This document shows positions 43,093-52,058 of a DNA stretch of 64,000 nucleotides, piece after piece; positions within the stretch are counted from its first letter, which is position 1, and each line of letters opens with the position of its first letter. The stretch is from assembly GCA_965194375.1 (NCBI GenBank), contig CBDAEL010000005.1. One strand, given 5' to 3'. The notes under the pieces are model-generated. The model was not told the origin of the DNA and did not search any database. It saw nothing but the letters and a program-made list of their open reading frames with translations. The position numbers and the translations under genes are program-made. This stretch comes from Tabrizicola_A aquatica (GTDB lineage: Bacteria; Pseudomonadota; Alphaproteobacteria; Rhodobacterales; Rhodobacteraceae).

Positions 43093-43280
43093 TTTAAAAC
43101 CTCGCCTGAAATCATCCGCTTGGCGGTGATGATGTGCATTCGGTTCCCACGTTCGCTTTGCACAGCAGAGGACGTGCTCCACTAGCGCGGTGTGGAGATC
43201 AGCCATGAAACCAGACGGTTCTGAGAAGATCGCTTCAGCCCAATGCTGGCCCCAAAGCTCCGCATGCATCCGCTAAGTGT
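43093..43280 (+). pseudogene. Degenerate IS6-family transposase fragment
   Basis: Translated on the plus strand, this piece reads FKTSPEIIRLAVMMCIRFPR..., then AEDVLH*RGVEISHETRRF*, which corresponds to the N-terminal helix-turn-helix part of IS6-family transposases (pattern SPEII-LAV-R--LS-R-VEDLL-ERG--VSHET-R-W). It has at least two in-frame stops and no recognisable catalytic DDE part or ends, so it is inactive. Recognition rests on my reading of the motif order, without a database search. Confidence 0.7.
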
Positions 43281-43478
43281 TCTGCGTTTTTTTCCCGGAG
43301 CCACCAACACACCAGCTTCGATTTTGAGAAAAAGTTTGGTGCCTGAGCAATTAACCTCATCATGTGCACTGGCAAAAGTCGGGCACGTTATAATGCAAGG
43401 CTTTAAAACAACTCCAAACATTTGACACCAAGACTTAATCAGAAGACCGATACAAAAAGATCTTTGCTGTTTCCGGTG

Positions 43479-43502
43479 CGAGTATTTGGGTCAAGATGAA
43501 AG
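43479..43502 (+). repeat. Copy of the GAGTATTT..AAGATGAAAG element
   Basis: GAGTATTTGGGTCAAGATGA followed by AAG. It lies in the gap between the IS relic and the lysR stop. Confidence 0.65.
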
Positions 43503-43521
43503 TCTGGGCTTCAGCGAGGGA

Positions 43522-44373
43522 TCACCGTTGGCCGAACGCCTTAAGCACGGTTTTGGTGAGCCGTTTGTGCATCCGCTGCGGGCGGTGGCGTTGGTGCATC
43601 ATGACATAGACCGGCTGGCTGATCGGCTCGACATCGGTGACGGCCGTAAACTTGCCGGTCTCGATCAGCGTGGCGGCCGTGCGATCGAGCACAAAGGCGG
43701 CCCCGCCCAAAGATTGCAAGAGCCCCGCGACCGCCGCCTCTTGCCCTGAGGCAAAGGGGGTGGCCGACATTTCGGGCAGGGCTTGGGCATGGGCGGCATC
43801 AAAGGCCGGGGCATAGCTTGCGCGGATGTAGCGCGCCGGGCTGAGATCGGCGCGGCGTTGGCCGGTTGAAGAAATCAGGTGATAGGTCACCTCGCCCACG
43901 GAGGCGAAATGCAGGTCGGGCTGGGGTTGCGGTGAGAAGATGATGGCATAATCCAGCGCCCCCTTGGCCACGTCCTGACACATCTGGATCGAATAATCCG
44001 GCTCGATATAGAAGGCGCAATCGGGCAGGGCTTTGCGAAAGGCCGCCATCCAGTTGCCGATGCGGCCTGCGGCCAGATCGTGCTGGATACCGATCCGTAA
44101 GCTGACAGCCGCATCCCCCGCCGGGGCGACCGAGCGCTGTGCCTCGGTCCAGGCATGGCGCAGACCGCGCGCATGCGGCAGGAATTTCAGCCCTTCGGTG
44201 GTCAATTGCGTGCCTGCGCGCGAGCGCGAAAAGAGCCGCGCTCCGATGGCTTGTTCCAGCACCTGCACCCGCGCCGAGACGGTGGACTGGGTAATTGCCA
44301 GCCGTTCGGCGCTGCGGTGAAAGCTTCGCGTGTCGACAAGGTCAAGAAAGGTGTCAAGAAGTTCAATCTGCAT
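43522..44373 (-). CDS. LysR family regulator
   Basis: The 283-residue protein has the N-terminal LysR winged helix (ELLDTFLDLVDTRSFHRSAERLAITQSTVSARVQVLE) and a periplasmic-binding-protein-like effector domain with FRKALPDCAFYIEPDYS. It is divergent from the demethylation gene cluster, with 129 bp between starts and a palindrome in between, so it is the obvious candidate activator of that cluster. The effector is unknown. The copy of the dispersed repeat is just past its stop. Confidence 0.92.
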   Translation of the reverse strand: MQIELLDTFLDLVDTRSFHRSAERLAITQSTVSARVQVLEQAIGARLFSRSRAGTQLTTEGLKFLPHARGLRHAWTEAQRSVAPAGDAAVSLRIGIQHDLAAGRIGNWMAAFRKALPDCAFYIEPDYSIQMCQDVAKGALDYAIIFSPQPQPDLHFASVGEVTYHLISSTGQRRADLSPARYIRASYAPAFDAAHAQALPEMSATPFASGQEAAVAGLLQSLGGAAFVLDRTAATLIETGKFTAVTDVEPISQPVYVMMHQRHRPQRMHKRLTKTVLKAFGQR

Positions 44374-44414
44374 CTGGCACGTCCCAACGCTTTAGGCCGA
44401 CAAGGCCTGATCGG

Positions 44415-44428
44415 ATTGATCGATCAAT
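44415..44428. promoter_or_regulatory. Perfect palindrome in the lysR / oxidoreductase gap
   Basis: ATTGATCGATCAAT is a perfect 14-bp palindrome and fits the loose T-N11-A LysR box. It sits 42-55 bp from the lysR start and 75-88 bp from the oxidoreductase start, as expected for a shared LysR site. Confidence 0.5.
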
Positions 44429-44502
44429 AGAGCGGGATTGCCCAGATTGAAAGGTTTTTTCGCACAAGTGATAGTGGCGCCAGAATTGCTGGGAGGCGTG
44501 TC

Positions 44503-46944
44503 ATGTCGGATTTTCCAACCTCGGCCCGTGTGGTCATCATTGGCGGTGGCGCGGTTGGGGCGTCTGCGCTCTATCATCTGTGCAAAGCGGGCTGGACCGA
44601 CTGCGTGCTTTTGGAGAAGAACGAGCTGACGGCGGGCTCCACCTGGCACGCGGCGGGCAATGTGCCGACCTTCTCCTCCAGCTGGTCGATCATGAATATG
44701 CAGCGCTATTCGGCCGAGCTGTATCGCCGTCTGGGCGACGAGGTCGATTACCCGATGAACTACAACGTCACCGGATCGGTGCGTTTGGGCCATACCAAGG
44801 AACGGCTGCAAGAGTTTCAAAAGGTCGTCGGCATGGGCCGCTATCAGGGGATGGATCTGAAGATCCTAAGCCCTGAGGACATTAAGAAGGTCTACCCCTT
44901 CGTTGAAACCCATGACCTGACCGGGGCTTTGCATGACCCCTATGACGGCGACATTGACCCGGCCCAGTTGACCCAAGCCCTTGCCAAGGGCGCACGCCAG
45001 ATGGGCGCGCGTATTGAGCGGTTCTGCCCGGCCACCGGCGCGCGGCGCGAGGGGGATGAGTGGGTGATCTCCACCCCCAAGGGTGAGATTCGCTGTGAGA
45101 TCGTCGTCAACGCGGCGGGCTATTATGCCCGCGAGGTTGGCAAGTGGTTTGGCCGTGATCTGCCGATGATGGTGATGAGCCACCAGTATATGCTGTTTGA
45201 CACGGTTCCCGAGTTGGAATCTTGGACCAAAGAGGTCGGCCACAAGCTGCCGCTGCTGCGGGATGTGGACTCGAGCTATTACCTGCGCCAAGAGAAGAAC
45301 GGCTTTAACCTTGGCCCCTATGAGGGCAACTGCAAGGCGCATTGGGTCACCAAGGACGACCCGTTCCCGGATGATTTCAGCTTCCAGCTGTTCCCCGACG
45401 ATCTGGAGCGTCTCGAGTGGCACATCAACGACGCGATGGAGCGGGTGCCGTTGCTGGGTAAGGCGGGGCTTTCCAAGGTCATCAACGGCCCGATCCCCTA
45501 TACCCCGGACGGCAATCCTCTGATCGGCCCGATGCCCGGCGTGCCGAATGCCTTTGAGGCGTGCGTGTTTACCTTTGGCATTTGCCAAGCCGGCGGTGCT
45601 GGCAAGGTTCTGGCCGAATGGGTGACCGAAGGGGCCACCGAATGGGATATGTGGTCTTGCGATCCGCGCCGCTTTACCGGCTTTGAAGACCAAGAATACT
45701 GCGTGAAGAAGGGGATGGAGGTCTATGGCCACGAATACGCCATCCACTTCCCGCATCATGCTTGGCCCGAAGGGCGCGACAAGAAGCTGTCGGCCGTGCA
45801 TGCCCACACCAAAGCACTGGGCGCGGTTTTTGCGCCCTACAACGGCTGGGAACGCCCTGTCTGGTATGCACGCCCCGGCGATGATGTGTCGGAAGACGCA
45901 CAGCGCACTTGGGACCGCGAAGGACCGTGGTTTGTTGCGGTTCGCGAAGAGGCTCAGGCTGTGCGCGATGCCGCTGGTATCCTAGACCTGCCGGGCTTTT
46001 CGCGCTTTGTGCTGAAAGGGGCAGGGGCCTCGGCTTGGCTTGCGCAGCAGATCACCGGCAAGGTGCCGAATGTGGGCCGTTTGGGTTTGGCCTATTTCGC
46101 CGATGACAAGGGCCGGATCGTCACCGAGATGTCGGTGGCGCGGATTGCCGAAGATGAGATGGTTCTCATCACCGCCGCGACCGCTCAAAGCCATGATGGC
46201 GAATGGCTGCGGCGTCACCTTGCGCCCGGGCTGAGCCTGACCGACCACACCACCGAATGGTCGACCCAAATCCTGACGGGGCCAAAATCGCGCGCCATTC
46301 TGGCCGAGGTCTCGGATGCTGATTTGGCCAAAGGCTGGCTCACCCACCAAACTGCCCGCATCGCCGGGGCCGAGGTCTGGCTGTGCCGGGTCTCGTTCGC
46401 GGGGGAACTTGGTTGGGAAATCCACTCGAAAGTCGCGGATACCGAAGCGGTTTGGAACGCCGTTATGCGCGCCGGTAAGGGCCACGGCCTGCGCCCGTTC
46501 GGGATGTTCGCGCTCAACTCCTTGCGTGTCGAAAAGGGCTACCGAGCTTGGAAGGGCGATCTTTCGACCGATTACACCATCCTGCAAGGCGGGCTGGAGC
46601 GGTTTGTTGATTGGGCAAAGCCCGAGTTCCGTGGCAAGGCCGCTTTGGAGGCCGAAAAGCAGCGCGGCGTGACCAAGCGGTTCGCCACTTTGGTGATCGA
46701 GGCGGGCGAGCAAGATCCGCCCTACATGGCCACCATCTGGCATGAGGGCAAGATCGTCGGCGAGTTGACCTCTGGCTACTACGGCCACCGGGTCGGTGCA
46801 TGCATCGGCCTTGGCATGCTCAAGACCGAAGTCAATGTCCCCGGCACCAAGGTGCAGGTCGAAATCTTCGGCTCGCTCTATCCGGCTGTCGTTCAGGAAG
46901 ACGCCCCGCTGTGGGACGCGAAGAACGAACGCATCCGGGCATGA
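44503..46944 (+). CDS. FAD-dependent oxidoreductase with GcvT domain (dimethylglycine/sarcosine dehydrogenase type), copy 1
   Basis: The 813-residue protein fuses an N-terminal FAD amine oxidase (GGGAVG at 14-19; TAGSTWHAAG with H49, the position that binds FAD covalently in dimethylglycine dehydrogenase) to a C-terminal GcvT folate-binding domain. In the known family, the amine's methyl group is oxidised and the formaldehyde-level carbon is captured as methylene-THF. It is the first gene of the cluster, opposite the LysR gene, and its stop overlaps the MDR start as ATGA. The exact N-methyl substrate (dimethylglycine, sarcosine or another) is not determined. Confidence 0.9.
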   Translation: MSDFPTSARVVIIGGGAVGASALYHLCKAGWTDCVLLEKNELTAGSTWHAAGNVPTFSSSWSIMNMQRYSAELYRRLGDEVDYPMNYNVTGSVRLGHTKERLQEFQKVVGMGRYQGMDLKILSPEDIKKVYPFVETHDLTGALHDPYDGDIDPAQLTQALAKGARQMGARIERFCPATGARREGDEWVISTPKGEIRCEIVVNAAGYYAREVGKWFGRDLPMMVMSHQYMLFDTVPELESWTKEVGHKLPLLRDVDSSYYLRQEKNGFNLGPYEGNCKAHWVTKDDPFPDDFSFQLFPDDLERLEWHINDAMERVPLLGKAGLSKVINGPIPYTPDGNPLIGPMPGVPNAFEACVFTFGICQAGGAGKVLAEWVTEGATEWDMWSCDPRRFTGFEDQEYCVKKGMEVYGHEYAIHFPHHAWPEGRDKKLSAVHAHTKALGAVFAPYNGWERPVWYARPGDDVSEDAQRTWDREGPWFVAVREEAQAVRDAAGILDLPGFSRFVLKGAGASAWLAQQITGKVPNVGRLGLAYFADDKGRIVTEMSVARIAEDEMVLITAATAQSHDGEWLRRHLAPGLSLTDHTTEWSTQILTGPKSRAILAEVSDADLAKGWLTHQTARIAGAEVWLCRVSFAGELGWEIHSKVADTEAVWNAVMRAGKGHGLRPFGMFALNSLRVEKGYRAWKGDLSTDYTILQGGLERFVDWAKPEFRGKAALEAEKQRGVTKRFATLVIEAGEQDPPYMATIWHEGKIVGELTSGYYGHRVGACIGLGMLKTEVNVPGTKVQVEIFGSLYPAVVQEDAPLWDAKNERIRA

Positions 46945-47978
46945 CCAGGATCCCGGCCAGCATGTGCGGCGTGCAATTGACAGGACATGGCGGGCTGGAA
47001 AAGCTCGTCTGGCGCGAGGATATCCCCGTGCCGCGTCCCATGCCGGGCGAAGTTCTGGTGCGCGTGCTGGCGGCCGGTGTCAATATGACCGACCTGAACA
47101 CCCGCAAGGGCTGGTATGGCGGTGAAGGCCGCGCGGCGGGCTGGGCCGGGGAAATGGCGTTCCCGCGCATCCAAGGCTCGGATCTCTGTGGCCGGGTCGT
47201 GGCGCTGGGCGCGGGTGTTGAGGGGTTCCGGCTTGGTGCGCGCGTGATTTGCCCCACCAATCAGCATGAGCCGACCAAGGGCAACCCGATCAACTTTATC
47301 TCGATCGGGTCTGAGTTTGACGGGGCCTTCGCGCAGTATTGCGTGGTCAAGGCGCGGCATCTGCATGACGTTAGCGCCTCGCCGCTGACCGATATTGAGA
47401 TCGGCGCCATGCCCTGCGCTTATGGCACCGCGCACAACCTCTTGACCCGCGCACAAGTGGCGGTGGGCGAGCGGGTGCTGGTCACCGGCGCTTCGGGCGG
47501 GGTGGGGTTGGCGGCCGTGCAACTGGCGCTCCTCTCTGGTGCTGACGTGACGGCACAGTGCAGCTTGTCAAAATCTGCCCCCCTGCGTGCCTTTGGCGCG
47601 GCGATCCTCTCGCGGGACAGCACCCCAGCGTTTCAATCCTTTGATGTGGTAATCGATGTCGTCGGCGGCGACGGCTGGCAAGACCGGCTGGACGCGCTGC
47701 GTCCCGGTGGGCGCTATGCCACCTCTGGCGCGGTCGCGGGGCCGATGGTCAAAGGTGATTTGCGCCGGGTTTACCTGAACGATCTGACGATCTACGGCGC
47801 GACCCATCAACCGCGCGAGGTCTTTGCGGGCCTTGTCACCATCATCAACACTGGCCGCATCCGGCCCGTTGTGTCCAACACCTATCCCTTGCGCGACATT
47901 GCGCGCGCCCAAGACGATCTGGCCGCCGGGCGCTATCCCGGCAAACTTGTCCTTGTCCCCCCGGAGACCTCCCCATGA
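46941..47978 (+). CDS. MDR family (quinone-oxidoreductase-like) dehydrogenase
   Basis: The 345-residue protein is a medium-chain dehydrogenase/reductase: GroES-like N-terminal domain, then the Rossmann motif GASGGVGLAAVQLA at about 175-188. The cysteine ligands of the structural zinc lobe are absent, so it fits the quinone-oxidoreductase/acrylyl-CoA reductase-like branch rather than zinc alcohol dehydrogenases. It lies between two large GcvT-fused oxidoreductases and overlaps each by four bases, so all three are translated together. It probably reduces or oxidises a carbonyl or enoyl intermediate with NAD(P)H. Confidence 0.85.
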   Translation: MTRIPASMCGVQLTGHGGLEKLVWREDIPVPRPMPGEVLVRVLAAGVNMTDLNTRKGWYGGEGRAAGWAGEMAFPRIQGSDLCGRVVALGAGVEGFRLGARVICPTNQHEPTKGNPINFISIGSEFDGAFAQYCVVKARHLHDVSASPLTDIEIGAMPCAYGTAHNLLTRAQVAVGERVLVTGASGGVGLAAVQLALLSGADVTAQCSLSKSAPLRAFGAAILSRDSTPAFQSFDVVIDVVGGDGWQDRLDALRPGGRYATSGAVAGPMVKGDLRRVYLNDLTIYGATHQPREVFAGLVTIINTGRIRPVVSNTYPLRDIARAQDDLAAGRYPGKLVLVPPETSP

Positions 47979-50419
47979 CGATCCCTTCCAAAGCCCGCGC
48001 TGTCATCATCGGCGGTGGCGTCTCTGGCTGCTCGGTGGCCTATCATCTGGCCAAGATGGGCTGGAAGGACATTGTCCTTCTGGAACGCAAGCAGCTGACC
48101 TCGGGCACCACATGGCACGCCGCCGGGTTGATCGGGCAGCTGCGCGGGTCGGCCAACATGACCCGTTTGGCCAAGTATTCCGCCGATCTTTACGTCAAGC
48201 TGGCGGCAGAAACCGGGGTTGAAACCGGCATGCGTCAGGTGGGGTCGATCTCGGTGGCACTCACCGAACACCGCCACGAGGAACTGCTGCGTCAGGCCAC
48301 TGTCGCGCGGATTTTCGACGTGGATGTGCAGGAAATCTCGCCCTCGGAAGCCAAGGCGATGTATCCGCATCTGAACGTGGGCGATGTGGTGGGCGCGGTG
48401 CATCTGCCGCTCGATGGCCAGTGCGACCCGGCCAATATCGCGATGGCGCTGGCCAAGGGTGCCCGCATGCAGGGCGCGCAGATTTTCGAATACACCAAGG
48501 TCACGGGCGTGACCCGCGCCAATGGCCGCGTCACCGGCGTCGATTATGTCGGCAAGGATGGCGAGCCGGGCCATATCGCGACCGATGTGGTGGTGAACTG
48601 CGGCGGCATGTGGGGCCGCGATTTGGCCGAAGAGGCGGGTGTCACCTTGCCGCTGCACGCCTGCGAGCATTTCTACCTGATCACCGAACCTGTCGAAGGG
48701 CTGGGCCACCTGCCGGTGCTGCGCGTGCCCGACGAATGCGCCTATTATAAATCCGACGCTGGAAAAATGATGATCGGCGCGTTTGAGCCGAAGGCCAAAC
48801 CTTGGGGCATGACGGGCATCCGTGAGGATTTCGAGTTCGACACGCTGCCCGAGGATTGGGATCACTTCATGCCCATTCTTGAACATGCCATGAACCGCAT
48901 GCCGTTGTTCCAGACCTCAGGCATCCATACCTTCTTTAACGGACCGGAAAGCTTTACCCCCGATGACCGCTATTACTTGGGCGAAGCGCCGGAGGTGAAG
49001 GGCTATTGGGTGGCGGCAGGCTATAACTCGGTCGGCATTGCCGGGTCGGGCGGGGCAGGGATGGCGCTGGCGCATTGGATCGTTGAGGGCGAGGCGCCCT
49101 TTGATCTGTGGGAGGTGGATATCCGCCGCGCGCAGCCCTTCCAGAAGAACCGCAAGTATCTGAAGGAACGCGTGACCGAGACGCTCGGCCTTCTTTACGC
49201 CGACCATTTCCCCTATCGTCAGGTCGAAACCAGCCGGGGCGTGCGCCGTACGCCGCTGCATGACCACCTGAAAGCCCGCGGTGCGGTCTTTGGCGAGGTG
49301 GCAGGCTGGGAGCGTGCCAACTGGTTCGCCAATGAGGGCCAAGAGCGCGAATACAAGTATTCATGGAAGCGGCAGAACTGGTTTGACAACCAAAAGGCCG
49401 AACATATGGCCGTTCGCACCGGGGTTGGGTTCTTTGACATGACCTCGTTCGGGAAAATCCGGGTCGAGGGGCGCGATGCCTGCGCCTATCTGAACCGGCT
49501 GTGCTCAGCGCAGATGGATGTGGCCGAGGGGCGGATCGTTTACACGATGCTGCTTAACGAAAAGGGCGGGATCGAGGCCGACTTGACCGTGACCCGCCTG
49601 TCGGAAACCGCCTATCTGCTGGTGGTGCCGGGGGCGACCTTGCAGCGCAATCTCGCGTGGCTGCGCCAAAACCTGCAGGACGAATTTGCGGTCATCACCG
49701 ATATGACGGCGGCTGAATCGGTTCTGTGCGTGATGGGCCCGAAAGCGCGCGATCTGATGGCCCGCGTCTCGCCCGCTGATTTCAGCAATGCCGCCCATCC
49801 CTTTGGCACGGCGAAGGAAATCGAAGTGGGCATGGGGCTCGCCCGCGCGCACCGAGTGACTTATGTGGGGGAACTCGGCTGGGAGCTTTACGTCTCCTCC
49901 GACCAGACCGCCCATGTCTTTGAGGCGCTGGAAGAGGCGGGCGGCGATCTGGGGCTGAAGCTGTGCGGTCTTCACACGCTGGATTCTTGCCGGATTGAAA
50001 AAGCCTACCGTCACTGGGGCCATGACATCACCGATGAGGATCATGTGCTGGAGGCCGGGCTTGGCTTTACCGTCAGCCGCAAGAAAGCGGCCTTCCTTGG
50101 TCGTGAGGCCGTGCTGCGCAAGGAAGAGGCGGGGATGGACCGTAAGATGCTGCAGTTCCGCCTGAAAGATGCCGAGCCCTTGCTGTTCCACAACGAGGCC
50201 TTGGTGCGCGATGGCAAGATTGTCGGGCCGGTGACTTCGGGCAACTATGGTCATTTCCTGGGTGGGGCGATTGGCATGGGCTATGTGCCGTGCAAGGGCC
50301 AGAGCGACGAAGAGATCCTGTCCAGCCGCTATGAGATCGAAGTGGCAGGCCAGCGCCATGAGGCCGTGGCCTCGCTGGTGCCGATGTATGATGCGAAATC
50401 CGAGCGCGTTCGCGCGTGA
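47975..50419 (+). CDS. FAD-dependent oxidoreductase with GcvT domain, copy 2
   Basis: The 814-residue protein has the same layout as the enzyme encoded at 44503-46944: FAD-binding motif GGGVSG (13-18), TSGTTWHAAG with H48, and a GcvT domain ending near VPMYDAKSERVRA. The two copies are clearly different in sequence and so are not recent duplicates; they may act on successive N-methyl groups or on different substrates. The start overlaps the MDR stop as ATGA. A copy of the dispersed repeat follows the stop and runs almost to the next gene. Confidence 0.9.
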   Translation: MTIPSKARAVIIGGGVSGCSVAYHLAKMGWKDIVLLERKQLTSGTTWHAAGLIGQLRGSANMTRLAKYSADLYVKLAAETGVETGMRQVGSISVALTEHRHEELLRQATVARIFDVDVQEISPSEAKAMYPHLNVGDVVGAVHLPLDGQCDPANIAMALAKGARMQGAQIFEYTKVTGVTRANGRVTGVDYVGKDGEPGHIATDVVVNCGGMWGRDLAEEAGVTLPLHACEHFYLITEPVEGLGHLPVLRVPDECAYYKSDAGKMMIGAFEPKAKPWGMTGIREDFEFDTLPEDWDHFMPILEHAMNRMPLFQTSGIHTFFNGPESFTPDDRYYLGEAPEVKGYWVAAGYNSVGIAGSGGAGMALAHWIVEGEAPFDLWEVDIRRAQPFQKNRKYLKERVTETLGLLYADHFPYRQVETSRGVRRTPLHDHLKARGAVFGEVAGWERANWFANEGQEREYKYSWKRQNWFDNQKAEHMAVRTGVGFFDMTSFGKIRVEGRDACAYLNRLCSAQMDVAEGRIVYTMLLNEKGGIEADLTVTRLSETAYLLVVPGATLQRNLAWLRQNLQDEFAVITDMTAAESVLCVMGPKARDLMARVSPADFSNAAHPFGTAKEIEVGMGLARAHRVTYVGELGWELYVSSDQTAHVFEALEEAGGDLGLKLCGLHTLDSCRIEKAYRHWGHDITDEDHVLEAGLGFTVSRKKAAFLGREAVLRKEEAGMDRKMLQFRLKDAEPLLFHNEALVRDGKIVGPVTSGNYGHFLGGAIGMGYVPCKGQSDEEILSSRYEIEVAGQRHEAVASLVPMYDAKSERVRA

Positions 50420-50431
50420 TCTGCCGGGAAA

Positions 50432-50484
50432 CCGGGGGGCCAGCCCCCCGAACCCCCCGGAGTATTTAGGCCAAGATGAAAGGC
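50432..50484 (+). repeat. GC hairpin plus GGAGTATTT..AAGATGAAAGG element before the mttB-like gene
   Basis: GGGGGG/CCCCCC hairpin at 50434-50449, then CCCCCCGGAGTATTTAGGCC and AAGATGAAAGG. The AAAGG end lies about eight bases before the ATG at 50492, where it can act as the ribosome site. Confidence 0.75.
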
Positions 50485-50491
50485 GAAAGAC

Positions 50492-52051
50492 ATGACCGAG
50501 ATTGGTGAGATTTGCGAACCGGCCCGCGCACGTGCAGGGCGGTCGGGCGGTCGGCAGGCGCGGGTTGCGATGCGCGCAGCACCTTTGGCCGATGATGTGC
50601 GCCCCGTGCGCGCAGGCATGCCGGGGGGCCAGTACAAGCCCCTGAGCGACGAGGGCGTGCGCCAGATCCATGAGGCGGCGCTGGATGCGCTGGAGCAAAT
50701 CGGTCTGAGCCAAGCCCCGCCCTCGGGCGTGGAGATCATGACCGCCGCCGGTGCTGTTCAGGGCGATGACGGTCGGATGCGCTTCCCGCGCGCCTTGGTC
50801 GAGGATATGCTGGCGGTGGCTGCGCGCAACATTACGCTGCATGCCCGCGACCCCAAGCAAGACCTTCACCTGAGCGGCACCAATGTGCATTACGGCACGG
50901 CGGGTGCGGCGGTGCATATCGTGGATCCGGTGACCCTGGAGTACCGCGAAAGCACCGCGCAGGATTTGTATGACGCGGCGCGGCTGGTCGATAACCTTGA
51001 CAACATTCACTTTTACCAACGCACGATGGTGTGCCGTGATGTGATGGACAACAAGGAGATGGACCTTAACACGCTTTATGGCTGCCTTGCAGGCACCACA
51101 AAGCATGTGGGCACCAGCTTCTCGGACCCCTCGCATGTCGCCGATTGCTTTGAGATGTTGCATATGGTGGCGGGTGGCGAAGAGAAGTGGCTGGAGCGGC
51201 CCTTCGTGTCGAACTCCAACTGCTTCGTCGTGCCGCCGATGAAGTTTGCCGAAGAAAGCTGCATCACCATGGAGGATTGCATCCGCCGTGGTATGCCGAT
51301 GCTCTTGTTGTCGGCGGGTCAGGCTGGCGCCACGGCACCGGCGCCGATTGCGCTGACCATCGTGCAGGCGGTGGCGGAATGCTTGGCGGGCGTGGTCTAT
51401 GTCAACGCGATTAAGAAGGGGGCGCCGGCGATTTTTGGCACCTGGCCCTTCGTGTCGGATCTGCGCACCGGCGCCATGTCGGGTGGGTCTGCCGAGCAGG
51501 CGCTTTTGACCGCCGGTTGCGCGCAGATGCACCGCTTCTATGACTTGCCCGGCGGGGCTGCGTCGGGGATTTCCGACAGCAAGCTGCCCGACATGCAAGC
51601 TGGATGGGAGCAGGGCATCACCAACTCGCTGGCCGGTCTGGCGGGTCTGAACATGTGCTATGAGGCCGTCGGCATGCATGCGAGCCTTCTGGGCTTTTGC
51701 CTCGAAAGCCTGGTCTTGGGCGATGACCTCTTGGGCCAGACCATGCGTCTGGTGCGCGGCATCGATGTGACGCCTGACAGCACCTCATTGGATGCCATGA
51801 AAGAGGTCTGCTTGGGTGGCCCGGGCCATTACCTCGGTTCGGATCAGACGCTGAAGCTGATGCAGACCGAATACATCTATCCCAAGGTCGGCAACCGTAT
51901 GAGCCCGAAGGAATGGAACGAGGCGGGCAAGCCCTTGTTGCTGGACACTGCCATCGCGCGCAAGAACGAGATCCTGTCCAAAGCGGGCTGTGTTGTCGAC
52001 GGCGAGATCGACCGCATGATCCGGGCCCGGTTCAACATCTACTTTAAGTGA
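50492..52051 (+). CDS. MttB superfamily methyltransferase (non-pyrrolysine)
   Basis: The 519-residue protein belongs to the trimethylamine methyltransferase (MttB) family: PLSDEGVRQIHEAALDALEQIGL at the N-terminus, then LHMVAGGEEKWLERPFVS, LTIVQAVAECLAGVVYVNAI and IYPKVGNRMSPKEWNE. There is no in-frame TAG, so it lacks pyrrolysine and cannot be genuine MttB. Such homologues (for example MtgB) demethylate quaternary amines such as glycine betaine through a corrinoid protein. No corrinoid protein gene is in the cluster, but two folate-binding oxidoreductases are. It is probably cytoplasmic. The methyl donor and acceptor cannot be decided from sequence. Confidence 0.88.
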   Translation: MTEIGEICEPARARAGRSGGRQARVAMRAAPLADDVRPVRAGMPGGQYKPLSDEGVRQIHEAALDALEQIGLSQAPPSGVEIMTAAGAVQGDDGRMRFPRALVEDMLAVAARNITLHARDPKQDLHLSGTNVHYGTAGAAVHIVDPVTLEYRESTAQDLYDAARLVDNLDNIHFYQRTMVCRDVMDNKEMDLNTLYGCLAGTTKHVGTSFSDPSHVADCFEMLHMVAGGEEKWLERPFVSNSNCFVVPPMKFAEESCITMEDCIRRGMPMLLLSAGQAGATAPAPIALTIVQAVAECLAGVVYVNAIKKGAPAIFGTWPFVSDLRTGAMSGGSAEQALLTAGCAQMHRFYDLPGGAASGISDSKLPDMQAGWEQGITNSLAGLAGLNMCYEAVGMHASLLGFCLESLVLGDDLLGQTMRLVRGIDVTPDSTSLDAMKEVCLGGPGHYLGSDQTLKLMQTEYIYPKVGNRMSPKEWNEAGKPLLLDTAIARKNEILSKAGCVVDGEIDRMIRARFNIYFK

Positions 52052-52058
52052 GGTTGTT

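Larger units (their letters stand above)
42904..43521. other. 618-bp non-coding region with an IS6 relic
   Basis: Composition is clearly AT-richer than the rest, especially 43270-43470 (AAAACAACTCCAAACATTTG). It carries the transposase remnant described separately, and ends in a copy of the dispersed repeat. Minus-strand frames here are antisense to that relic. No functional gene seen. Confidence 0.65.

Noticed and set aside
42904..43269. A 121-codon minus-strand frame beside the thioesterase
   Set aside because: It runs antisense to the IS6 transposase relic, which explains its odd His/Arg composition.
49505..51679. A 724-codon minus-strand frame opposite the oxidoreductase and mttB-like genes
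   Set aside because: Antisense shadow; crosses the repeat element and has no domain or ribosome site.
50492..52051. Pyrrolysine-containing MttB
   Set aside because: There is no in-frame TAG in the coding sequence.
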